DNA of 64,000 bases from Trichoplax adhaerens. Its lineage: Eukaryota; Placozoa; Uniplacotomia; Trichoplacea; Trichoplacidae. The stretch is from NCBI RefSeq assembly GCF_000150275.1, contig NW_002060960.1, positions 350,189 through 414,188 of the forward strand, read 5' to 3'. Position numbers and translations under genes: made by a program. This document shows, piece by piece, positions 1 through 15,200 of the stretch; position 1 is the first letter of the stretch, and each line of letters starts with the position of its first letter. Under the pieces are notes generated by a model. It searched no databases. It saw only the letters and a list, made by a program, of their open reading frames with translations, and had not been told where the DNA came from.

Positions 1-231
1 AAAAATAATGTATATGCTAGCTGTTTCATGATAACTGATCATTTTTGAACATATTACAAATTACATTCGCGCAATCCAGCTATTTCGAAAATAATGATAA
101 TATTTCGGATCTAGATATGAACCATCAGTATTTCTAAATATTATTTCAAATAAGCACAGTTTAGTAAAGGGAATATTGAGATAGGGAGGGATGAATTAAG
201 TTGAATAATCCTGTTAGCTAGTCAGACTGAC

Positions 232-3200
232 AAGGTTATGATGTATGGAAAGGTAGGTATTTTTAAGGATCTTTCTGTCGGAATGAACCTCTTAAGTGGA
301 TTTTCTCCAAGATCTCTATTATAATAATCTTGTTAGTCTAGCATTTTTTTTTGTTTAAAAATCAATTACTCCTATAACGTGCTGATGTTGGATATTTGAA
401 AGAAAGTCGGTAGGTTATTAATTGAATAGCCTAGTGGAAAATGTGAACGGTACTGCTTGAAGCAGCTAAGCTAGGTGGACATTAGTTACAGAAGAATGCG
501 AACTTTGAAGTTTCCTATTTACATTTATGCTAAAACAAGGTACATTTTCAAGTTACTCACAAGAAATATAAATTGTGAATTTTTTTTTCGAAACAGCTAA
601 GGTCGATCTCTTCTATTTGATTACTATCTAGAGTCCTATTAACAAAGGCAAGCCTATTATTGAATCTAAGCAGTTTAAAATCATTTTCTAACTTTCTTGA
701 ATCATTCCCAAATCCTTTAATAAGAAATAGTTACGTTAATGGCCGTCTTAATTACGCCTTTTACATTTGTGATATCGTAGTAACAGATTTATAAGTAGAG
801 TTCAGTATAAAATACTCGCTGACTATAGTTTTACACACTGAGACTTACAACTCCATTAAACGATATAAACCGACGAAGGTATTTTGTTTCAAAGTCGTTA
901 TCCGATTCTCTTCCAAACTCCTAAGTAAGGCAAATAATCAAGCTTATGTTATCAATTTTATTCAAAAACTTTTTACTGGAAGAAAAAATTGTTAACTGTA
1001 TGAAGAAAAGCGGTAACTTTGAATATCTTACAAATAGTACAAATTTTTTAAGTCCTGAAAAGCGTATTCCTCTATATTGTTTATCAAATTTAACCTCAAA
1101 TTCCTAGCAGTACAATTAAGTAATGGTTAACGGCTGAATCAAGTATAAGTTACGTAATTAAAAAAAAATTGTTGCTAAAAACAAGAACATAAGTTATTTG
1201 ATATTTCATCATTTCGGCGTCGAAAATTTACAGAGTCTCCAGATTTCCAAGAGCTTTAAATTGACCGATGATTACATCAGTAAGTTCGTTACCCAGCAAA
1301 GATCTAAAAATAGGGAGATCAGCTGATATTATATAACATTACAAAATGCTTTAGTAATGAATTAGTAAGCAATGGCTACGCTATTGAAATTGAGAATGGA
1401 ACATCAAAATTAACGCTAGACGTCATTGATATTGATAGTCTTGGGTTAAAAAATCTACTGTATATCAAGACTATCTGGGTAAGCTGGTATTGTTTCGTAA
1501 GTAAATGGAATAAAGTATTTTGAGACTGTTAGTTCAAGCTTTTTGCAAGGCTGAAAATTAAATTAACTTGACTTAACATCTACATGAGTTGATTTCGGTA
1601 TCTTAAACAGACTATAATTATTATCACTCACAATGTTCGTAATTCCGGCATCATAGCGAAACTATTGGGCTCAATGGATTGGATACTATTATATTGCAGT
1701 TGCCTGAATATAAGTATCGACAATATTGGAAATTAACGTAAATATCAGCTATCAGTATTAATCAAGCTGATTCAACGTTATATTAAAATAAATTATTAGT
1801 AATAAATGTTCATTTTTTCGGTATTAATAACGGTATATGATGTAATTCTTGTTTTAAATTTACATATCAAATCTTATTTTTGCGATTTAAGGCGGCATTT
1901 TCGTACTTACAGAGATTTTAATGAAGGGAGAAAAGGAAAACTGTCATTTTGAATTTTGGTTATACCGTTGCGGTTTAATTCCCTACAGCAGTCCTTTAAA
2001 AATTTAACTTGCATTCGTTTTAAAATTAAGTGTATTATTCACTTTAAGGTTAGCAAAATTCTAACATAACATAGATAGTTCCATCTTGTTTTACCCTTAG
2101 GCAGTTGTAAATGAATGTAAAAATTACATGTTACGCGATTTATAAAGTATGAAGGCTGATAATTTGCCGCAGTAATTAAGTTCAGTCTCGTGCATCTTAA
2201 AAAGCGGCTGTAAGTCCTAATGAGACTCTTCTATTAGTTTCAATTCTCACGTTGCAGATTTACATTTTTAACAGCGTACAATTATAATGACATATAAGAA
2301 AGATGAAACAATTAAATCCTTCATGATTACGATTAGAATTCTTTACATGCAGAAATTTAGCTTACTAAAACTGATAGTAAGATTATACTGCATAGCTTCC
2401 TTTGCTTTAGAATGTCGATCAATGAAGATATAATGTTCACGAAATATTTATTTTATAAGTCAATTTAGATTATTAATTACGTACAAATAATTTAGCCTCA
2501 CTAGTCTTTCAAATTTTCCCTTCTTCACCATAAACGGTGGATTTTTTATGTTTCTTACAATACTATATGAATTAAAGATACAGTTAAAATATGAAATATA
2601 GGTAGAATAAAAAGTATTTCAAATTTTCATTTTTCTATTATAGATGGTGGATTTTGTATGTTTCTAACGATACGATATAAATTTAAAATAGTATCCGTAT
2701 AAGTATATATAGAGAGAGGTATAAAGCATGAGTTACTGGCATAAAAGTGATTGAAAATGATGGCTCGAATCATCGATTTGCTCGGAAATTCAATAGTAAG
2801 TAAAATATCACATTTCAATAGCTACTATGTATCGTACTTAAAATCAAGCATAGAAAAATATATAGCTATATAACTTACAGATTTTTTAGCTTTGGATGAT
2901 GGCTGAAAGTAAGATTGGATGATATATAGCACGGATCAATAGTTCTATGTATCAATTCAAAAGGTATATCAATAATGTAATTTACATTGCCAAGGCAGTT
3001 CAAGATCTAATGAACGCTCGACATTAATTAAGGGAATTATAAATATGATAATGCCATGCTAATGCAATTCTACAGCTTATTACACTTACAGTAGGCAATA
3101 TTTTAGCACTACAAGAGTTTAACAAAAATACACTATCAATTAAAGTACATCATGAATAGTCTAGTATAATATCGGCATTACTTTACTATTGGCTTTACTC

Positions 3201-6200
3201 TATAGATTTTTTAGTTTATTTTTAAAATATATGGCCTTAAAATCTAATAGCTTACGCAAAAATAATATTTAGAATTACTCTAATAATTTATAGTAAAGAG
3301 TACTATTTTTTACTGGCATTATAGTCAAGCGATAGATTTGCTATCAGTAACACGCAAATTTTTTAATATTAGTTTACAATCGCTCTAAGTTTCTTAAGGC
3401 AGATATTTCCATGGCATTTCTCATGCTGATTTTCCTAAAATTTTAAATTTTGGAAGGTGTTACAAGTACTAAAATAGTGAGGAGTAAGGTAACAGCTAAG
3501 TTACTGATAACTACAATCAGCTAAAGCACATTTGATATGAATAGTTGTGTCAGTATATGCGTACTTACAGACTTTTAACCGGAGCAAGGATATTTTTTGC
3601 AGTGTTTGCAAAGTTTAATAATGGATTTTTAAGTAAATTTCTAATAATTGGTGATAAAAAATATACAATTTTTATTTGGTTTAGCAATGATACTTTTTAT
3701 AATATATAGCTATTAAGAAGCTTTCGTTAGATAAATGTTTCTTAGAGTGTATTTTGTGGTAATAAGTTTTCAGAAAGCTTTCTGCCTATAAAAATAACAT
3801 TTACAAATTTTGCACTCCAGCCAGATCCGTAATATTGTTATTATGGTCAGAATAGATGATAACAATATGATTTTCCTCAGCATCTCTAATGGAACAGCAG
3901 AACATTAATTATTAAAACAGTCTTCAAATTCATGGTAATAATTCAAAATTTCGCACTTAATATAATATGTAAGCGATATTACAGAAGAAAAGCTACTAAT
4001 TATGAATTATTGTACTTGCAGCTAAATACAAACTCTTACAAAGTTTTCAGTAAGACCAACTCAGGTAGATATGTAATATCAATAGTTTCAACTACGTTCC
4101 GTCTTATAGATCTATAAAATTAAAGATAGATTTCATTATTAAGGAGATGGGTAATGATAATTTATTATAAGATCATCAGCGAGACAGCTGCTATTTGCTA
4201 AACGATTCGCTACTAGTACTGCACTCTTAAATTGTTTAACTTACATTGTTTCTATTGATTTGCAACTATTTTTTCTTAAAGCTTCAAAATTAAAATTGGT
4301 GATGTGATTCATAGTAAGATTTCTAGCAAGATTAGAATTTAACTTAATCTCTTCAAAGATTTAGAGGTAATAAAGCGTTGTGCTCCAAAGATAATTAAAA
4401 AAAAATTTCCGTTAATTGTCCTTAAATAATCAAGTATATAAGATATTTATCTAAATGTGTTATCATTATAACACTAATCGAGCTGGTAAACTTATTGGTA
4501 AATTGCGCTAGACGAATTCTAACGGCAAGCCTTCGTAAATACGCCATGTTATAAGAATTAGGTAGAAATTGGATCGAATATAATCTTATTTCTGTCTAAA
4601 AGTAGATCACTACTGCACCAAATCCACTCTCTCGCTGCATGATACGAGTACTTAGCTGCTAATGAACACAATCATTGGATCCATTGCTGATACTTTCTTT
4701 ATGACTACATGATTGATAGGAAGTGATATTCTCTCTAAATCACCTAATTTACATATTATTTCTTAATCATCTGTTTACTAGATAAAGTGTGTTAAATTGA
4801 TACCGCTTAGTTAGTATTAGGGCCTACTATCACTTCCGTAAGCGTAATGTACTTTTTAACGGATTGTTATGAAAACCAAAATTTCTTCGATCATCAGGTT
4901 GGAAAAAGAATATCTATTTTATAGATTAAAGCCCTGAACAGGACTTTGCTTGTTTTAAATAAAGTGTATTAAAACAATTTAAGATAATAAGAATACATTT
5001 CTGGGTTATTTGTGTTCGCTGTAAAAAATAGAGAGAAGTCAAATAATCTTTAGCTTAATATTATGTACTGAACCATCAAGTCCGTTCTTATTAAGATAAA
5101 TGTATTCATTTATGCAGCGTTAGGTAGTTAGCCCGAGTGCGATTAGTAAACCCATACTAACGTCTTATGATTACTAATTTACCGCATTAGCTTTACATAA
5201 TAACTTAAATTATTATTGCAATATCTTTGCATATGCTGCACATATAAGATGAGAAATCTGATAACTTACAAAGAGATCAAATTATAGCTGCCGTTGCAAA
5301 CTTCTTCGTCGAAAGATTTGAAGTAATTATTATTTAAAAGCCTGAATTTAAAATATAAACTCTTGCTTGTCAAAATTATTCTTAGCACTTTGGGTGGTAG
5401 TAAGATACTCTACATTACATGAAGTTTACTACATTACTAAACTATAGAACCTACAAGTTTCTAAGAGAATAGAGACTTGAAAATACACCAGTTGGTAATT
5501 GACTTAATATATTGTGGCCCAAATGCCTATCAGATATCAAATAAAGTTTTTAACCGTAATTTATTAATGCTCTTTAATATCGACATCTATTTAAAATTAT
5601 AATGCAGAATATGGTAAATATACAAATGCTAGTATTTGGTTCTGAAGCTGATTTATTGGTTAAGCACATGTTGTAATTATTTCTGATATTTAATAATCGT
5701 ATTGGACATTATTTGGTAATAGAGACGTGATAAATGATTTTAAAGATCAGCAGCATTGCTTTTTTAAGCATCATTCCAATCTTACAATTTCTGCAAAGAA
5801 GACAGTCCGTAGAAAGTCATTGCTGTGACATTTTTAATTCTGTTGAAGGATAGGTTTCTATCAATAAAGTATTACATCGAAATTAAACACCTTAGCTTTG
5901 CTGACGTTTACCTTGTTTCGTATAAAATACGTAGAATTTAACAGTATGTCGATCAATTAAATAATGTATTTTTGACTTATATTTAGGAACTACTATATAG
6001 ATCAATTGTAAGACTAACGTGAATTTAATAACTGCAGTGATAGTTTCGTTTTACTACCAAAATTATCTTAAGGAATTATGTAAGCTGACAGCATCTAGGA
6101 TTATAAGAATAATGAAAGTAAATAACAATACTAGAAAGTGCCCTATCTCATGTACTGAGCGATTTCTGCTAAATATATGGAAAGATTTAGTTAGCCAAAA

Positions 6201-9200
6201 CTATATTTCAAAGCTAACATCTTTATATACACCAGATTGACTACATACAATTCAGTAAGGCGGCGAAGTTCTTTAAATGCCTGATCACAAATGTCGTAAA
6301 TTTGACTCCTTTGTAAGTCTCTAGCATATTGGCACAATAAATCAGAATGATATATTTTCTTCATCAATATCAATATAAAACTTTACACTTATAGTATATC
6401 TTTAGTACATACATTTGTAATTCAATAAATAGCTTATTGAATTAACTAATGTTACGTTTGTCCAGCAATTGCATTAACATGATTTTGTAGCTTTGAGATT
6501 ATGAATTACAAGTAACAGAGATGCTATTACACTGATTTTCATTGATATCAGACTCGAGGAGCTTTGAAGTTAAACAACTCATTCGATTACAGGTTCACTG
6601 ATGTATAGATTCATCACTATAACTAAATATTGCCTCTTTATACCGATACAGAAACTTACCGTATTGCTACGGGTGTAAATTATTATCAACATTTCATTAT
6701 ATCACTAGTAATATAGTATGATCAAAGGCCTTTGTAGTACTTTTACGTGTACAAATATAATTTAAGAACTGAAAGGGAAAAATTTTTCAGATACCAAAAC
6801 TACGTAACTGCTTATTAATTTCTCGGACGTAACTCCTCCAGTACATTAATTTTTGTACTTAAATTCACGGACTTACAATTTTTTTAGGCTAGGAAGGTGA
6901 CTTATATTTCCACATTTCAGGTAGTAAATATATCCACCTGATATATCCCTAGGAAAAATTTCATAATCGGCAATAAGTATTGAAAAATTAAAATAGTTTC
7001 AATTTGTTTGATTATCGTGAACCAGATGCAATAAGTATAAAAATAATAATATTTATATTGTCTTCTTTTTAATTGAGAATTTAAAATCAGAACTTTCAGA
7101 CATTGATGACTTTTCATAATTGCAAATCTAACTTTGGGTATTAATATGTACTGTGTCACTACATCATCTTAAAAATTATATTGCCATAATAGTCTACTAA
7201 CTATATGCAAAAAAAATTTCTTGACTGGTGTAGTTTTAACGTGCAATATTCGTACTTCTGTATCTAGATAATAAGCAATTAATAAGATCTATAGTTGTAA
7301 TAGTAGACTCTTTATGGATTGACGCCATGAGACATTGTATATTTTGTCTATTTAACTATTCCGAAGCTATAGAGATAATGGGCTGTACTAGAGCCTGCCT
7401 AAATTTTATACTTACAGATATGTAAGACGTGTCATGTTCTGAAAAGGCATAATTGCGAAATCTGTATATTTCATATGGCTAAAAAAGCTTAAACATAACA
7501 TAATTTTATTTGAAATGATTATACTTGAGCACTAATTTTAATGTGATTTGATCATACCAATTGGCGGCTATATTCACAATAATGATATGTATAGCACTTG
7601 CTAATGTTTACTATACTCGATACATTATATTCAAAATATATTTACGCAGAAATGAGGCGAGGTATTGCAAGATGGGTATCACCAGCAATGTTTTCTATTG
7701 GATTGAAGCTCATATCCCTAGTGTGTCATTAATATTGATTATCATGCCAGACTGTGATTGCTGATGTTTTAAAATGCTACGGTATTCTTCAAAGCTAAAT
7801 ATATATATATACAAGAAACCATTTCTATTTAATTTAATAAATTATAGTACTAAAAAATCACTTTATTGCTGCATATTTTCTAGAGTTTACTGCAGTACGG
7901 CTGAAACCAAGCACTTCCGAATCCGGAAGAAAAATTATAAAAGCAGTAAGGATTTACCATGAACATAATTAATTTTCTAGTAGTTCATAGCAAATAACTA
8001 ATATTTGATTACAGTATGTGCATGTTTGTTAATCATAGAACTTACAAATTCCTGAGTTTATGCAAGCCACTGAATAAATTTTTATGAACAAAACGAATGG
8101 TATTATTTCTTAGATTTCTTCCGGAAGAACAGGTAATATTAATTATAAATTTAATTAGAGCCGTAGTATATCAGTGAGGATAAAAACTATGAATTCTAGC
8201 GCATACTGGTAGAAATTTAATACATACATGTATGATAAATTGGTGGTGTTAGCAAAAGTTCCATATTTTACGTCTCGGAGGAATGAATTTGCAAAGATTC
8301 TAAGAACAGCAATATAGCATATTACCGCTACGCTAGTGGTATTAATCAATTTTTAGAAGTGAAAATTTATCCATTTTTTTATTTCTAGCAAGAAATTTCA
8401 TTTTAAGGATGCTTCTGCTATTATGCAGATAGTCTGGAGTGTTATAAGCTAATGGCTTGCAGGTGATCATAAATAATGAATGCAATTTATCTTATGTTAG
8501 TGCATAGGTGATTATACAAGTGAGATATTGAGCTACTAATACGGTAGAGGGAAAAATAGAGTAGTAAATCATTTATTAGGATATGATTAGCTCATTGTAC
8601 TTTAAGTGCTAAGAATAATGTCGACGCAAATACTGTAATCGTTTCCATATTGGATTAATGATGGTCCGCTGTAAAATATTGCTACTAATAATAATTTGAT
8701 TATGTGTAAAATAACTTAAAATGTTGCTATGCTGATTGTAGCTGAGAAGGTTATGGAGAGTCAAAAAGCGAGTGACATTAGATTATCCGATTGTTTCTCT
8801 AGAAGTCTTTCAGTAGTTTCATTCGGTTAGAGTAGAGCCGTATATAGCCAATCTTTGCATTAGATCTAATAAAGTTCTAATTTTTTATAAATTTTGAATT
8901 TTCGAGATCAAATTTTATCATTACAATATATACGATATTAGAAATATTGCTACTTCAACTGAATATGTGAAACGGAAGGGTGCACCTTAATTATATCTTG
9001 TTAAGATTATTGCAGTAATACATAAACATGTGGTGCCTTCAAAATAACAAACTTTAGGTAGAGCGCTGACAACTACGGTATTTATATAAGGCAGCTAGCT
9101 ATGTTTAAATAACTTCAGAAATCTACTTTCCAAATAATAGAAATTAATACGAAATATTATAGAGTCTTAGCCAATTATTTATATTTGATTAAATTTTAAT

Positions 9201-12200
9201 ATTTTAATTATGACCTACAGTGTTTTTAAGTTGTTCAATGTTTGAAAAATATCCTTATCCAAGAACTGCATTAACGACTCTCTTATTTCCCTGAAACAGC
9301 ATTGATTGTCAAAGTATTGAATACAAAAGGACACACACGCAAATATATTTAAAAGATTGATGGTAACTATAAAGTTTTAATTTTTTCCGCATAAATAGAT
9401 AGATATAAATGCGGGTATTGCACATTAAAACAAAATTATATTTCAAGTAAAATTTTAAAAACTTAGATTGATCATCACAGTTTGTAATATCAAGCAAGTT
9501 AAAATTCTTTTAAAAATTTGTAATTTTAAGCAACCATTAAACCAGTCAAAATAAGTAAAACATTTATCACAATTAGATAGAAAGCAATACATTATTTAAC
9601 TTACAAAATTTCCAATTTATTTAAAGGCTTAAAAATGTTTTTAGGAAGTATTTGCATTGGATTTTTATCTAAATTTCTATAAAAATATAAATAAGTTATG
9701 CATAATCTGCTCGTTGTTATACGTGAGCATGTTTAGTTATTTGAAAATTATACGAGCATTGGGATTTCTTGCCCCCAAAAATTGTAATTTATATTCTTAG
9801 CAACTATTGCAATTATATATTCGATATTATATAATTGCAGGATTGGGCAATATCGTTAATATCATGCCGTATTAACGCGTAAGTACTATAGAGTAGGTCA
9901 AGTGGATAACAGCAGTTGGAATTTAATTATTTCAGTTTGTGAATTATGATTACTAAGTTAAATTCGTTTAGAAAATTAGTTTATTCTAGTGACAAAACTT
10001 GTGAAGTAAGGGTATTTGATTTTATAACAAGTTGAAGTTTTTTTTGGAAAGCTAATTATCATTGTAGTACTGCAGCGCTGAGCTACTTTGTTAAAGGAGT
10101 TCAGAAAATTATTGCAGGAACCGAGCATTGCAGCAAGAGGAATTTCTAGTCATATGAATCACTCGCTTGTATAATAATTTTGATACAGTCTAACGCCAAA
10201 TCTTACACTACTCATTACTAGTTTTGATTTAGTCTATATAAGGCTAATAATTAGTCGTTATGTTACAATAATCTAGTCGTATACTGCTTTTGCAATCTCC
10301 GGCTTAATTCACCCTTTTAGAGTCATAACGTTAACTATGTGTTCGCAGTCATCGTATTACAAAAATCTTATAATAACTTTAACAAAGATTGCGTCAATTA
10401 TTTGCATCATCAAATAGGGCTTGATTTCTTAAGTGCTTGTGTGTCTTATGCCAGGAAGTAATTATTTTTTACTACGTTCTAGTCTCTAAACTCTAAGATT
10501 TATACTTATCAACAAAACTAGTATTGCAGCATTGCTTCATAAACCATTTAATTTCCTTCGATTTACAAATAGAGCATGGTGTAATTGAACTACTGCATAT
10601 ATATGCATAATGGCTCTTTCATCAATTCTCAACTTTACTTAGGAACTGGGTTTGGAGTGTGTGTAACGAAGAACTTAACATGAAGAATAATTTGATCTAT
10701 CGTATCGATATAGATTAGTAAATTAGTTATATTGATGACCATTTTTAATTATAGTCTAACTATAAATGTAAGCTAAAATTTAATTCCATTTTGAAAATGT
10801 TACGAAATTTATGGTATACCATTGCTATTACAGTTACAGTATACACGTATATTAATTATTAAATAGATTACTTTGTTACTAATATCTGAATTGTCAATAT
10901 GGCTAGAAATAGTACTGACACAGTCAACTTACAGATTTAACATATTCTCTAAACCATTGAATGCATCTTCATCAAGAGATGTAATCTTTGATTTGGCTAC
11001 ATTTCTATTGAAATAATAGCTATGATTAGTATGAAGATCTTAGCAAATAACCGGTAGAATATAGTTAACCTATCGGTTTTGACTCACAAGACTTGTAAAT
11101 TTTTTAAATTTAGGAAAGTATTACTACGGAGTGCTCCAATAGTACTCATTCCAATATCACTATAAAAAAATGGATCATAAAGTCAGAAATAGATTATTAT
11201 ATGACCGTAGTTCGATAGGAAAGTTATAGTGGTTTCAGTACAGATAGCGGAGATTTGGTAAGTTCTTTGAATTAATTTGTGAAATAGCACCCCCCAAGAA
11301 GCGGTTATAATAGACATCTCTATTGCAAAAGTTTAAAGAATAAATGAAAAGGTACATCAAATAATGTTCAAGATGATTATAGTACAATATAAGATAGATC
11401 AGAGAATCACTGTTCCAAGAACGGGTATTTTTACAACTGTAGTACCAGTATATTGTAATATTCGAAATCTGAAATTAGGCTATAGCCTAATATAAATAAC
11501 TATCTAATTGACGTAATTGACGTCATCATATCTATTGCAGTATTTTTAATAAAGTTTTACCAAAAGAAACACCAAGTAAGATATTTTGGTATTTTATTGG
11601 TATTAGATTTAGATACATTTGAACCTAAAAAATTTGCTCTACACATAAATAAAGTGAATTGAAAGTGAAAACACTATTTCATCGTTTTATGTCGTCCATC
11701 TTGTATTCTTAGATACTATTCATCAAATTGATGTTCCTGTCCAGTCATAACTTACATTTCGTAAATCCAAGGTTGAGGAATAGACGTATCAATTGGAAAT
11801 TCTTGAAGGAAATTATAGTATATGTGCCTTTATAGATAAATATGAACTTGATTATGTTTGCAGGTCAGAAATGATTAATACTTTGATTATACAGTTGCTG
11901 AAATTCTTCTCTTGCTACAACTACTGGTATATCTAACTATAGTTGTATAAAAGTATTTGTTTAACCTCATAAAGAGATGCTATTGCCGGGGTATCATAAC
12001 CTATAAGGTAAGTTAATTTCTATAATATCATATTATTTAACGATGCTATTAAGAATATGATATACGTGTCGTAATTGTCGCCCTTGATGTATACGTTATA
12101 TTTGCAAATGTAACTTGACTTTGAGGTACTACGGTAAAGACTCAGGGATGAATTTATACTAGTATAATCTTTACAAGTTACGTTTATTAACTATTCAAAT

Positions 12201-15200
12201 GTAATTAGAATTACTCTTAGCAATGGAAGAGGCTATATACCGCTAATGTTCTCTACAGTAGATATTTCGAGAACTTCGCTACTTAGAGAGTATCTTTTGA
12301 CACTGAAATCCTTGAATGACTGATTGCATTTTGTGCACAGTTGTAAGTATGTAGTCTTTCGGCTACTGATTGGTTACAGATAAGTCAGATCATCTGACTG
12401 ATATAGTTTTCTTATGATAGCAAATACCAATACAGTTATCCTATCTTACGTTGTACAAAAGGATGATATCCATGCGTATTTGTAATAGTACTAACGTAGA
12501 ATATACTACATATATACTGTGAATAATACCAAATTACAGCAATGCGATGACAATTAAGAAACTTATATAGGGAATTTTACTATAATTTTAAAGCTCTGCT
12601 TCGCATATACGAGTATGGTATAGTAATGCTGCTGTCTTATCGACTGAAATGGCCGATGACAGCTTTATACGGGTGTTTCAATTTTTCAAGTATTTTACTG
12701 GTTTATTTAATAATATAATTAATGTCATCGAAGGATTCCAATGCACTGAAAAATAACTAAATTGCTATTGTTATAACCAGAGTTATCGAAGAGAGGAGAA
12801 CTCATTTTATTTTCTTAGAATAAATTTTGTATCAAATATACTAGTATAGATTTTTGAAGTAATTACAACGGACAGGTAATATTATTGTATATTGTAATGC
12901 CAGTAAAATTTGTGTGCATATCTCCATGGTTAAGTAATCATAGTAGAATTAATGTATATTTGAAGATTTGGAACAGATTGTTTTAATCTTTTGTCACAAT
13001 CTATGCTATAGCAATAACATAGAACTTTTTGTTCTTCTTCGAATAAATTATTGTGCAAGCAAGTAATTTTTACTTTTGGGCATTAATTTGATGCTTCTCA
13101 TAATTGTGGTATTTCATAACTTTACTTATATGAAGAAAAACATAAACATTATCAGCTTTACTGAGATTATTATCCGAAACCAAGAGAATAATTAATTTAA
13201 AAAATTTTTGTGCTTCATGTACTTACACTTTCTGATAAGGAATAATCCAATGCTTAGGAAACTGATTTAAATGTCGGTTTACACAATTCATTTTTGAATT
13301 TGAACAAGAGCATCCTGAAGTGCATGGCAGGCGATCTTTGTATAATATTATGATAAACATTAAGAAATTATATATTAATGCGTCGTTATATCAGTATAAA
13401 CATACAGTCAGAAAGACGTAACTGTAAACTTTAGAACATACAAACATAAAAATTTCCCAATCTTTTTATTAATTATTTAGTAAAAATTAATTAGATCGCA
13501 TATGGCCTAATTCACCGCCTTCACATGTAGATAACTTATGGATTATTTTAAATTAAATACTGCGTAGGAAAACAATATCAACTTACGACAAACTATCTGT
13601 GGTAGGGATACATTATTATTGCTAGATGTTTTCCATAAAGGGCACGAAAATGGCTTACATACTTAGTTTAATATGTATAATAGGGTTAGTTAATATTCAA
13701 CAATAATCCATAATTGTTACAGATAATCCTCCATTGAATGAATGAAGAGTTACAATACCTTTTACATAATACATTCCATCTTTAATTGAGCAAGAATCTT
13801 TCGTACAATTCAACGCGCTATTTTTAATAGCTGCAATATCCATGGATACTAAAGTAAATTTATAAAGCAAATATAAACACTATTGAATTTATTTTCTAAA
13901 GCATTCTACCTTGTTAGCTATGTCGAGATTTAATTAGAATAGATTAAGTTTGTTTGTAATAAATTAATCATTGTTACCTAGTAAATTCAAATCAGCCGCT
14001 ATCATTAGATAGCTGAAATTCAATCATAATAATTGATCAATGAGATTTTGCAAATATACATGAGCCATTGAATTTTTAGTATTAACTGAACATTGATAAC
14101 GGATGCTCATGCAGCAATTCTGTAAATTAGCTAATTTTTAAATAAAAAATTGCAGCTTCATATCTTAGTATAGAAGAGCTGGATAGTCAGTATGACCTCA
14201 TGTTGATGAAATGTGATTCTTACTATTGAGTAGCACTGTGGCGAACTTCGACAAAGAAGATTTCATCGCATACTAAGTTCTATAAGTTTAAGAATTTTCG
14301 CTCTAAATTTTTAGCTAGGTATGCTCTAAATAAGTTAATTATCATATTTAGTCGGTTATACTATTTCTGTAGGGTATGTGTTTTATGCTTGATTTTTAAG
14401 AAACGTTGTTATAAGAAATTTTTCAGCCTGCCAGAGTTGGCTATACAGTATAATGATGTAATATCTCAGTCAATAAAGAAGCAACAACAGAATCTATTAT
14501 TATAAAACTTATTATGAGCTTGACACGATGAATTAAGCTAGCAGAACAAGCTTTTTTAAGCAGATTGTAGCCAAATACTTTTATAGGTAACATTTTTAGA
14601 AAGGACTCTTACATCATCTAATATCGCATTTAAATACAATCTTTTCAGTATCTGTAGCTTCAATTATCTTGTGGTATTCTACTTCATTTTATGTTCACCC
14701 ATCTTAACATAGTAGTCAACCGTAGCTAACGTTATATTTGATGAAGGCATAACGCAAATAGATCGTTCTACAGAATTGTTTTTAATATTTATAGTTATTC
14801 TAATTTTACGTGTATGACAAAAATAACTAAAAATCAAAGTGTTAGTATATGTCCATAAATGTGAAATTATATGATAAAAAATTACTATTATGCTAAATAT
14901 TACAAGCGGGAAGTTTACCAGTTAATATAGCAAAAGCTAATATATTTATGCAATTATCATTATCCTCTAACTACAACACGACACTATATCCATAACTAAA
15001 TAGATGGATAACTAATCTGTTTGCATGGATTTTTATCATCTGTCACTCACTGCCTTGTCTTGTTAGTGGAAAAACGATTATCGATACTCTAGTTCTTCAT
15101 GCGCTAAGATTATTTTACAGACTGCAAGATACTATTCTAAAAATGGTTAGCAATTTATACTTCAAAAGTTGGCTAACTTCACAGTTGCCGATACGAGAAA

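Noticed and set aside
12240-12300. Possible extra LRR exon on the minus strand
   Set aside because: A LEIST-like stretch before a GTAGAG donor lacks a matching acceptor and LRR spacing, and the flanking exons already join in phase.
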